A stretch of 13,848 bases of DNA from JBLHLB01 sp047618505. Lineage in GTDB: Bacteria > Planctomycetota > UBA1135 > GCA-002686595. The notes under the pieces are model-generated. The model did no database searches. It had not been told where the DNA came from and was given only the letters and a program-made list of their open reading frames with translations. Each line of letters opens with the position of its first letter. Position 1 is the first letter of the stretch. Both the position numbers and the translations under genes were made by a program. Location of the stretch: contig JBLHLB010000072.1 in the NCBI GenBank assembly GCA_047618505.1, positions 1 through 13,848 on the forward strand, in the 5' to 3' direction. Positions 1 to 6,156 of this stretch are shown piece after piece.

Positions 1-1117
1 AGAAGAAGACGCCGGAGTCCTCTAGGAAGAAGTCGCGCTTCTCCGGAAAGAACAAAGGAAAGCGCGTCAGATTGACGCGCCGTTCGTCCACTTCGGTTTC
101 CGCAAAATCGGTATTGAAGCTCAGGGAAAGCTTCGTGTTTGGCGTCAGGGAATAGAACAGATCAAGCCCGGCGTCAAAGTCGATGTCCACATCAGCACGT
201 TCGGTCCCATCGGAGTCGTCATAGTTACGCTCAACGACGGCAAAGGGTTTGATGTCAAGGCCCAGTCCCTGCTTCAACCCCTCGAATCCCTCAACGGTTC
301 CGGCATTCGCCGCCGCAAAGAATCGCAGGCGCGGTTCGGGCGAGGCCCAGCGGACCTCCTCGTTCTTGCGACGAATGAAGCGCCGCACGTTAAAGCCCCA
401 GGCGCTGCCCTCGGGATCAAAGTTGAGGGTGCGAGTGGGGATCGCGACCTCCATGGTCCAGCCGAGCTCGTCGATGCGACTCCGCCCGTACCAAATTCCG
501 TCCCATTGTTTGTTAAAGGAGGCACCGTTGCGGGTGAGCAACGCGTCACCCTTTGACCCCCCCGCACCGACCTGGAACCAGAAGGCATTCCGGCGATCGA
601 GGAACGGATCGAAGAGGAACTCGACTCGATCATCAGGGTCTAGTGTTGCGTCGCGCTTGGCCTGAGTCGCGAGGATCGCCCCCGGATCGGAATCAAAGCA
701 GCGTACCGCCAGGTACACGTTGTAGTCGTCATAGGCGATGGTCACTTCGGTGCCCTCGCTTGCTGTGCCGCCGGCCACCGGCTCTACCTGACGTAGCTCG
801 CCCAATTGCCGGGCCTGCTTCCAAATCGCATCGTCCAACACTCCATCGATCTCAGGCGCAACTTCCGTCCGCGTGACGCGGTAGGAGACCCTCTTCGGTC
901 GAGCCCCCGAAGTGTCCTCGGCCAAATCGTGGTCACGGAGCCCCCCTTCAACCGACGCCAGTGGCGCCGTTTGTCCGATCAAAAAAACAAGGCAGAGAAA
1001 ATAAACCGTCCGCAAACCAGCTGGGGTAAACGAGAACCAAATCGAGGGAAGCAGAGAGACTAGCGCACCCCAGCTCCCCCGTCTCCCATCACGCCCCCCT
1101 TCACCTATCGCTTGCAT
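1..1117 (-). CDS. DUF5916 outer-membrane protein with CBM9-like N-terminal domain, 5' part only
   Basis: The gene runs off the left edge, leaving about 372 residues from the N-terminus. Translation shows a hydrophobic signal-like stretch near 960-1020 (residues VYFLCLVFLIGQ). A carbohydrate-binding-module-9-like region (about 890-530) follows, with phrases such as VTIAYDDYNVYLAVRCFDSD and VEFLFDPFLDRRNAFWFQV. The last part, at 125-1, is the DUF5916 hallmark NTDFAETEVDERRVNLTRFP followed by LFFPEKRDFFLEDSG. Family members are usually far longer and are predicted to form a C-terminal outer-membrane barrel; their substrate is unknown. The start is uncertain. ATG at 1117 is open in frame, but its GGAGG abuts the codon, too close for a normal ribosome site. 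TTG at 1015 would give a compact signal peptide. The hairpin array lies directly upstream. Family assignment is firm; function is not. Confidence 0.85.
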   Translation of the reverse strand, partial: MQAIGEGGRDGRRGSWGALVSLLPSIWFSFTPAGLRTVYFLCLVFLIGQTAPLASVEGGLRDHDLAEDTSGARPKRVSYRVTRTEVAPEIDGVLDDAIWKQARQLGELRQVEPVAGGTASEGTEVTIAYDDYNVYLAVRCFDSDPGAILATQAKRDATLDPDDRVEFLFDPFLDRRNAFWFQVGAGGSKGDALLTRNGASFNKQWDGIWYGRSRIDELGWTMEVAIPTRTLNFDPEGSAWGFNVRRFIRRKNEEVRWASPEPRLRFFAAANAGTVEGFEGLKQGLGLDIKPFAVVERNYDDSDGTERADVDIDFDAGLDLFYSLTPNTKLSLSFNTDFAETEVDERRVNLTRFPLFFPEKRDFFLEDSGVFF

Positions 1118-1164
1118 TCCTCCGCCCACCCCGGCCCGCCAGCAACCTCGCCAGTGCAGGCGCC

Positions 1165-1450
1165 CCGTCTCAACGCCATCAGGCGTTGAACCAAAGAGAC
1201 AGACGGCCACCGAGGCCGTAACGCCATCAGGCGTTGAACCAAGAAACAAACGTAGCCCAGAACCGTCCGGCCCTGGGCTACGCCCCCGTCTCAACGCCGT
1301 CAGGCGTTGAACCAAAGAGACAGACGGCCCCCTGGGCCGTAACGCCGTCAGGCGTTGAACCAAAGAGACAGACGGCCCCCTGGGCCGTAACGCCGTCAGG
1401 CGTTGAACCAAAAGACAAAGATGCGCCTGGGCCGCCAGGCCCAGGCGCAT
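1165..1450 (-). repeat. Tandem array of five hairpin modules (terminator-like, 48-bp period)
   Basis: Five copies of the stem AACGCC-RTCA-GGCGTT start at 1172, 1220, 1293, 1341 and 1389, a spacing of 48, 73, 48 and 48 bp. Between them lie second hairpins whose sequence changes while pairing is kept: ACGGCC/GGCCGT (three modules), CGTAGCCCAG/CTGGGCTACG (second module) and ATGCGCCTGGGC/GCCCAGGCGCAT (last module). Read on the minus strand, each second hairpin is followed by a T-rich run (CTGTCTCTTTGG, TTTGTTTCTTGG or CTTTGTCTTTTGG) and then TTCAACGCC. The first two copies have A in the loop (GCCATCAGGC) and the last three have G, suggesting block duplication; CCCCGTCT precedes copies 1 and 3. 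The array lies downstream of the ALDH7 stop and upstream of the DUF5916 gene. I infer stacked transcription terminators. No protein need be encoded here; 1118-1164 shows nothing distinctive. Confidence 0.85.
1409..1450 (-). terminator. Intrinsic terminator of the ALDH7 gene (first module of the array)
   Basis: A perfect 12-bp stem (1421-1432 with 1439-1450, loop CGCCAG) begins immediately after the ALDH7 TAG stop. On the minus strand it is followed by the T-rich run CTTTGTCTTTTGG. The geometry is that of a Rho-independent terminator, although the T-run is interrupted by G and C. Confidence 0.7.
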
Positions 1451-2977
1451 CTACCCCACGTCGAACTTGATCCCCTGGGCCAGGGGCAACTCCTTGGAGT
1501 AGTTGATCGTGTTTGTCTGACGGCGCATATAGATCTTCCAGGCGTCGGAGCCGGATTCGCGACCGCCGCCCGTTTCCTTCTCGCCACCGAAAGCCCCACC
1601 AATCTCGGCACCGGACGTGCCTATGTTGGCATTGGCGATGCCACAGTCCGAACCACTGGCGGAAATGAAGCGCTCAGCCTCGCGGATATTTAGGGTGAAG
1701 ATCGACGAGGACAAGCCCTGGGGCACGGCGTTGTGCTTGGCCAGGGCATCGTCAAAGTCCTTGACTCGGATAATGTAGAGGATGGGCGCGAAGGTCTCGC
1801 GTTGGACCACATCCCACTCGTTTTCGGCGCGCACGATTGCCGGGTTGACGTAGACGCCGCCGGCCTCTTTGCCCTTCATCTCGATACGCTCTCCACCGCG
1901 TAGAACCGTGCCACCGGCTGCCTTCGCGTCGGCCAGGGACTTTTCCATGGCCTCCAGGGAGCGCTCGTTGATCAGCGGCCCGCAAAGGGTTGACTCGTCC
2001 ATCGGGTTGCCGAGCTGAACCTGATCGTAGGCGCGCAGGAGCTGCGCCTCCACCTCGTCGGCGATGGACTCGTGCACCAGCACGCGGCGCGTTGAAGTAC
2101 AGCGCTGACCACAGGTCCCCACGGAACCGAAGACGATCGAAGGGATCGCGATGTTCAGGTCTGCGTCCTCAAGCAGCACGACGGCGTTGTTGCCGCCCAG
2201 CTCCAGGAGCGAACGCCCCAGGCGCCCCGCCACTGTCTGGGCCACGTGGCGACCCGTGGGGATCGACCCGGTAAAGGAGACCAGGGGCACGCGACCGTCC
2301 TGGATCATTGCCTCGCCGATTTCCAGGGGCTCTCCGATCACACAGGAGATCAAGGCACCGAGCCCCATCTCTTCCAAGACCGGACGACAGACATTGGTCA
2401 TGCCGATGGCCGTCAGGGGAGTGATTTCAGAGGGCTTCCAAATCACGGCGTCTCCACAGATCAGACCCAACATCGAGTTCCACGCCCAAACAGCCATGGG
2501 AAAGTTGAAAGCCGAGATGACACCGATCAACCCCAGGGGGTGGTACTGCTCGCGCATCGCATGCATGGGTCGCTCGGAGTGCATCGACAGGCCATAGAGC
2601 ATGCGCGACTGCCCCACGGCGAAGTCAGCGATGTCGATGGCCTCCTGAACCTCACCTAGGCCCTCCTGGTAGATCTTGCCCATCTCCATGGTGATCAGCG
2701 CGCCCAGGGCTTCCTTATTCTCGCGCATGGCGTTGCCTATCTTGCGCACGACTTCGCCGCGCAGGGGAGCAGGCATGTCCCGCCACTTCAGGAAGGCCGC
2801 TTGGGAGGCCTCGACACAGGCTTCGTAGTCGGACCTGGTCGCCTGGCGAACGCTTGCCAGAAGCTCGCCGGTACCGGGGCTACGGCTCTCCAGCAGGGGG
2901 CCGTTGGTCTTCAGCCACTCACCGGCGTAGGCGCCAGAGTTTTCCGATTGAATGCCGAGTTGGGCGAGGACGTCCAT
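1451..2977 (-). CDS. pcd: ALDH7/antiquitin-family aldehyde dehydrogenase, probable piperideine-6-carboxylate (2-aminoadipate semialdehyde) dehydrogenase
   Basis: The 508-residue product has the usual length for ALDH7. Visible residues are the catalytic cysteine C293 in CGQRCTSTRR, the general base E259 in LLELGGNN and N158 in SAFNFP. The C-terminal block NIGTSGAEIGGAFGGEKETG (about 451-470), then RESGSDAW and YSKELPLAQGIKF, is diagnostic of the antiquitin group. This group oxidises 2-aminoadipate semialdehyde, in equilibrium with piperideine-6-carboxylate, to 2-aminoadipate with NAD(P)+ in the cytoplasm. The lysine 6-aminotransferase fragment at the right end of this window makes its substrate, which supports the assignment. 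ATG at 2977 is chosen because family homology begins there; the frame stays open to 3193, but that extension would overlap ettA and looks non-coding. No ribosome site is visible. The gene is also called amaB in some organisms. Confidence 0.9.
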   Translation of the reverse strand: MDVLAQLGIQSENSGAYAGEWLKTNGPLLESRSPGTGELLASVRQATRSDYEACVEASQAAFLKWRDMPAPLRGEVVRKIGNAMRENKEALGALITMEMGKIYQEGLGEVQEAIDIADFAVGQSRMLYGLSMHSERPMHAMREQYHPLGLIGVISAFNFPMAVWAWNSMLGLICGDAVIWKPSEITPLTAIGMTNVCRPVLEEMGLGALISCVIGEPLEIGEAMIQDGRVPLVSFTGSIPTGRHVAQTVAGRLGRSLLELGGNNAVVLLEDADLNIAIPSIVFGSVGTCGQRCTSTRRVLVHESIADEVEAQLLRAYDQVQLGNPMDESTLCGPLINERSLEAMEKSLADAKAAGGTVLRGGERIEMKGKEAGGVYVNPAIVRAENEWDVVQRETFAPILYIIRVKDFDDALAKHNAVPQGLSSSIFTLNIREAERFISASGSDCGIANANIGTSGAEIGGAFGGEKETGGGRESGSDAWKIYMRRQTNTINYSKELPLAQGIKFDVG

Positions 2978-3169
2978 GAATCTGAAGGGGTCAGGAGGGG
3001 GTCGAGCGGGGGGCGAGAGATGCGCCCCACCGAGGGTTCGGGCGAACAGGATAGCCGCAGGGGAGTGGCGCCCGCTAGCTGCGCCGCTATCCTCTTTCGC
3101 TTCAACACCCGAAAGGGTGGCCCCATCCCCCTCCACGAGCTCCTGGCTCCGCTCCGCTCCCCAATCGCG
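2978..3169. promoter_or_regulatory. Divergent, structured intergenic region between the ALDH7 gene and ettA
   Basis: This 192-bp stretch must hold the 5' ends of both genes. It contains nested inverted repeats: AGGATAGC (3048-3055) with GCTATCCT (3086-3093), enclosing GGCGC/GCGCC, then a CACCC-GAAA-GGGTG hairpin with a GNRA-type loop (3106-3119). Between them lies CTCTTTCGCTTCAACACC, close to the CTCTTTGGTTCAACGCC linking hairpins in the 1165-1450 array. I see no clear -35/-10 pair and no Shine-Dalgarno for either gene. A leader RNA structure in front of ettA is plausible but unproven. Confidence 0.45.
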
Positions 3170-4843
3170 ATGGCCGACAAGATCGTCTTTCACCTCAATG
3201 ACCTCCGGAAGTTCTTCGGACAGAAGGAAGTGCTCAAGGGCATCACTCTGTCTTTCCTGGAGGGCGCCAAGATTGGCCTGATCGGCCCGAACGGCGCCGG
3301 CAAGTCGACTCTCCTACGGATTATCGCGGGAGAGGACAAGCAGTTCGAGGGCGAAGCCCGTCCCATCGCGGGCGTTTCCGTGGGCTACCTGGCCCAAGAG
3401 CCAAACCTCAGTGAGGACAAGAACGTCCACGACAACGTCGAGGAAGCCGTCGATCACCTGAAGGCAATCGAGGCACGTTACTACGAGGTCATGACCGAAC
3501 TGGGCGAAGCCGAAGGCGCCGCTGCGGAGAAGCTTTCAGCCGAGTTCGATCACCTTCAGCACGAGATGGATGCGAAGGACATCTGGAATCTCGATCAGGT
3601 GCTCGACAAGGCCAAGTCGGCGCTCCAACTCCCCCCCGACGATGCGGACGTCAAAGTGCTTTCCGGCGGCGAGCGCAGGCGCATTGCGCTTTGCAAGGTG
3701 TTGATTGAGCGACCTGACATTCTGCTGCTCGACGAACCGACGAACCATCTGGATGCGGACTCCGTTGCCTGGCTGGAGCAGCACCTGCACGACTACGAAG
3801 GCGCGGTGCTATTGATCACCCACGACCGCTATTTCCTGGACAACGTCGTCGGCTGGATGCTCGAAGTTGAGCGCGGTTTGGGAACGCCCTACAAAGGCAA
3901 CTATTCAGACTACCTCGATGCAAAGAGCAGCTCCCTGGCAACAAAGCGCCAGTCCGACTCGAAGCTGAGCAAGGAGATCACTCGCGAGAAGGAATGGCTC
4001 GGCAAATCTCCCGGTGCACGTACCTCCCACAACAAGGCCCGCATTCAGCGCTACAAGGAGATGATCGAGCAGCGCAAGGAGTCCATGGTGGACGAGCTCG
4101 ACCTGCGCATCCCGCCCGGCGAGCGCCTAGGCGATAAGGTCATCGAGGTGCGCGACCTTTGCAAGGGCTACGACGGACGCTCCCTGATCAAGGACTTGAC
4201 CTTCTCCCTGCCCCCCGGCGCGATCCTCGGTGTGGTGGGCGCCAACGGCATGGGCAAGTCGACTCTCTTGCGAATGATCCTCGGCCATGAGGAGCCGGAT
4301 GCTGGCACAGTCGAAATCGGCTCGACGGTCAACCTCACCTACCTGGAGCAGTCCCGTGCGATCCTCAACGACGACGAAACGGTCTACCAGAACATCACCG
4401 AAGGCAACGAGCTGATCAAGTACGGCAACGCGACCCTGGACGGCCGGGCCTATGTTGCGCGTTTCAATTTCAAGGGCGAGGATCAGCAGAAGAAGCTCGG
4501 CGAATGCTCCGGTGGAATGCGCAACCGCGTTCTGCTGGCGCGCATGCTGCGCGGCGGCGGCAACGTCATCCTGCTTGACGAACCGACCAACGACCTCGAC
4601 CTGGAAACGTTGCGGGTGCTTGAGAACGCCATCGATAATTTCCCCGGCTCGGCCATCGTCGTGAGTCACGACCGCTGGTTCCTGAATCGCATCGTCAGTC
4701 ACATCCTGGCCTTCGAAGGGGATGGCTACATCAACTACCACCACGGCACCTGGGAAAGCTATACCGAGTGGCGCAGGGAATGGCGCGAGCGCATGGATTT
4801 CCCGCCGGAGTCCCAGGCCGGTCGCTACCGCAAGCTGATCTAA
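3170..4843 (+). CDS. ettA: Energy-dependent translational throttle protein EttA (ABC-F ATPase)
   Basis: The 557-residue product has the expected EttA length and lacks membrane segments. It carries two ABC domains in tandem. The first has Walker A GPNGAGKST (39-47), signature LSGGE (165-169) and Walker B LLLDEP followed by TNHLD (185-194). The second has GANGMGKST (357-365) and ILLDEPTNDLD. An arm insertion lies around 95-140 and the inter-domain P-site-interaction linker around 242-320. EttA binds the ribosomal E site and gates entry into elongation according to the ATP/ADP ratio. The second signature reads CSGGM (446-450) rather than LSGGE, which is unusual. ATG at 3170 is chosen because MADKIVFHL matches the family N-terminus; the frame is open further upstream but that part resembles no protein. 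The Nudix gene follows 4 bp after the stop, suggesting co-transcription. Confidence 0.95.
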   Translation: MADKIVFHLNDLRKFFGQKEVLKGITLSFLEGAKIGLIGPNGAGKSTLLRIIAGEDKQFEGEARPIAGVSVGYLAQEPNLSEDKNVHDNVEEAVDHLKAIEARYYEVMTELGEAEGAAAEKLSAEFDHLQHEMDAKDIWNLDQVLDKAKSALQLPPDDADVKVLSGGERRRIALCKVLIERPDILLLDEPTNHLDADSVAWLEQHLHDYEGAVLLITHDRYFLDNVVGWMLEVERGLGTPYKGNYSDYLDAKSSSLATKRQSDSKLSKEITREKEWLGKSPGARTSHNKARIQRYKEMIEQRKESMVDELDLRIPPGERLGDKVIEVRDLCKGYDGRSLIKDLTFSLPPGAILGVVGANGMGKSTLLRMILGHEEPDAGTVEIGSTVNLTYLEQSRAILNDDETVYQNITEGNELIKYGNATLDGRAYVARFNFKGEDQQKKLGECSGGMRNRVLLARMLRGGGNVILLDEPTNDLDLETLRVLENAIDNFPGSAIVVSHDRWFLNRIVSHILAFEGDGYINYHHGTWESYTEWRREWRERMDFPPESQAGRYRKLI

Positions 4844-4847
4844 GGTC

Positions 4848-5465
4848 GTGGGCAAGATTCGATACGAAGATGCACATCTCCTGGCCGCGTCCCATGCGGC
4901 GATGGCTGCAGATCCCCGGCAGGAAACCGCACGGGCACTGCTCATGGCCTTCGTCCCCCCGGACGAGGCCCAGGCCCGTGAGCGCATAAAAATCCTGGGC
5001 TTCCTACTGGAACACTCCGATGCCTTGCATCGGAGATGCCTGGAAGGCCACCTCACTGCTAGCTCCGTGATCATCCACGGCGATGGAACGCGCGGTCTGT
5101 TGACGCACCACCGCAAACTCGAGCGCTGGTTGCAGCTCGGCGGTCACTGCGACGGGGACGGCAACCTGGCCGCGGCCGCCCTGCGTGAGGCGATTGAAGA
5201 GAGCGGTATCGCCGACCTGAAGATCGACCCGCGCCCGGTGGACTTGGACGTCCACTCGATCCCCGCACGGCCGGCCAAGGGAGCGCGGCCGGCGGAACCA
5301 GAGCACCTGCACCTCGACGTGCGCTTCCTGGTCTACGCCCCACTCGAGGCCAAGCTGGTGATCTCCGAGGAATCCAAGGACCTGGCCTGGGTACACCCCG
5401 AAGAACTCGATCGTTACGGCGCCGATGCGAGCCTGCGGCGACTCTTCGTCCACGCCTTCCCTTAG
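4848..5465 (+). CDS. Nudix hydrolase
   Basis: The product has 205 residues. The Nudix box spans about 98-121 (GGHCDGDGNL, then LREAIEESGI), with the metal-binding REAIEE core at R113-E118. The canonical first glutamate of the GX5EX7REUXEEXGU pattern is glycine here, as I recall for the HCDGD-type Nudix subgroup. Members hydrolyse nucleoside diphosphates linked to another moiety; the substrate cannot be read from the sequence. The first 70 residues (rich in Ala, with HRRCLEGHLTASS) form an N-terminal extension typical of this subgroup. The GTG start at 4848 lies 4 bp after the ettA stop, so the two genes are probably one operon. AAGG at 4842-4845 is only 2 nt from the start, too close for a good ribosome site. 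Confidence 0.85.
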   Translation: MGKIRYEDAHLLAASHAAMAADPRQETARALLMAFVPPDEAQARERIKILGFLLEHSDALHRRCLEGHLTASSVIIHGDGTRGLLTHHRKLERWLQLGGHCDGDGNLAAAALREAIEESGIADLKIDPRPVDLDVHSIPARPAKGARPAEPEHLHLDVRFLVYAPLEAKLVISEESKDLAWVHPEELDRYGADASLRRLFVHAFP

Positions 5466-5500
5466 CTGCCCCCTTGGGATCAGCGGCTGGTCAGGGGCAG
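5466..5500. terminator. Possible bidirectional terminator hairpin between the convergent Nudix and GNAT genes
   Basis: CTGCCCC (5466-5472) pairs with GGGGCAG (5494-5500), a 7-bp stem with a 21-nt loop, lying exactly between two convergent stop codons. No T-run follows on either strand, so termination is inferred mostly from position. Confidence 0.35.
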
Positions 5501-5502
5501 AT

Positions 5503-5961
5503 TCAGCGTTGGATTAGTTCCCAGGTGCGGAGGAAGCCCCAACGCTCCCCCATGGAGACAAGGGCATCGTCCCCGTGGCCCACCCGGGCAGAGAGGATCT
5601 TTTCGCCGCAATCGGCGAGCAGCTTGCGCGTCTCCAGAACCAGGGCCCTGGCTACCCCCCTGTGTCGAATTTTGGGATCAACCCAAAGGGCCAGGACCAG
5701 GGGGCTACGCTGCCCCGTCCAAGGATCCTCAAGGGGACCCGTCAGGCAGAGACCCCAGGGCGAAGTCTCCCCTTCTGGCTCGGCCAGCACCAAAAAGGTC
5801 TTGGGGTCGTCCCAATGGCGATCCAGAAATCGCTTGGCCGCCCCGTCTTCGGGCTCCCCCTCGGCGAAGTCGCGGGTGGAATCCACGGTGGCCCGCTCTA
5901 GGAGCTCACCCAGGTCCATGGCTTCCTGCCGATCTTCAACGGCTCGTAGCTTGAGATTCAT
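5503..5961 (-). CDS. GNAT-family N-acetyltransferase
   Basis: The 152-residue product matches the length of single-domain GNAT proteins. Motif A is visible as LALWVDPKIRHRGVARALV (89-107), in which R99-H-R-G-V-A is the acetyl-CoA pyrophosphate-binding R/Q-x-x-G-x-G/A loop. The C-terminus DDALVSMGERWGF is the usual GNAT motif B region, where the last strand and helix complete the fold. Such enzymes transfer acetyl from acetyl-CoA to an amine; the acceptor is unknown. The gene converges on the Nudix gene and diverges from tig, so it stands alone. ATG at 5961 matches the start of recognisable homology (MNLKLRAVEDRQEAMDL). No strong ribosome site is seen. Confidence 0.85.
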   Translation of the reverse strand: MNLKLRAVEDRQEAMDLGELLERATVDSTRDFAEGEPEDGAAKRFLDRHWDDPKTFLVLAEPEGETSPWGLCLTGPLEDPWTGQRSPLVLALWVDPKIRHRGVARALVLETRKLLADCGEKILSARVGHGDDALVSMGERWGFLRTWELIQR

Positions 5962-6007
5962 GGCCCTAGGGTACGGCTCCGGGCCCTGGGGCGGTTAAGC
6001 TCTCCGA

Positions 6008-6036
6008 TTCGACTCGTCGGGAAAAACTGTTAGAAG
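6008..6036 (+). promoter_or_regulatory. Weak candidate promoter for tig
   Basis: In the 195-bp divergent gap between the GNAT gene and tig, TGT-TAGAAG (-10 at 6031-6036, with an extended-TG context) lies 17 bp after TTCGAC (6008-6013). The -10 matches the sigma-70 consensus at 4 of 6 positions; the -35 is poor. The rest of 5962-6156 shows no structure I can name. Confidence 0.25.
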
Positions 6037-6156
6037 CAGGTTCCCCCGAGGCGACCCCAGACAACGTCCTCCCACTAGTCCGCACCAGACCCCCCCAGCT
6101 CGCCGCCTCAAGCCCGCGCCCCAGGCACGGATTGGGCCCGCGACAACCAGTCAAAG

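Noticed and set aside
249..665. Plus-strand open frame of 138 residues
   Set aside because: It is antisense to the DUF5916 gene, whose minus-strand translation is clearly the conserved one.
1165..1450. CRISPR array
   Set aside because: The unit is periodic at 48 bp, but the intervals between the palindromes are near-identical to each other rather than unique spacers, and no cas gene is present. The palindromic modules with T-rich tails fit terminators better.
1234..1470. Small repeat protein with 16-residue repeats (VTPSGVEPKRQTAPWA)
   Set aside because: The frame stays open only because the 48-bp unit is a multiple of three. It starts at TTG within a hairpin, overlaps the ALDH7 3' end antisense, and its sequence is explained by RNA hairpins.
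2801..3169. Upstream extension of ettA
   Set aside because: The frame is open to 2801, but the added part overlaps the ALDH7 gene antisense and resembles no EttA N-terminus; homology begins at MADKIVF (3170).
2978..3193. Upstream extension of the ALDH7 gene
   Set aside because: It would overlap the ettA coding start and adds 72 residues of low-complexity sequence absent from the family.
4127..5116. Minus-strand 329-residue open frame
   Set aside because: It is antisense to ettA and the Nudix gene, both of which carry clear family motifs; long antisense frames are expected in GC-rich DNA.
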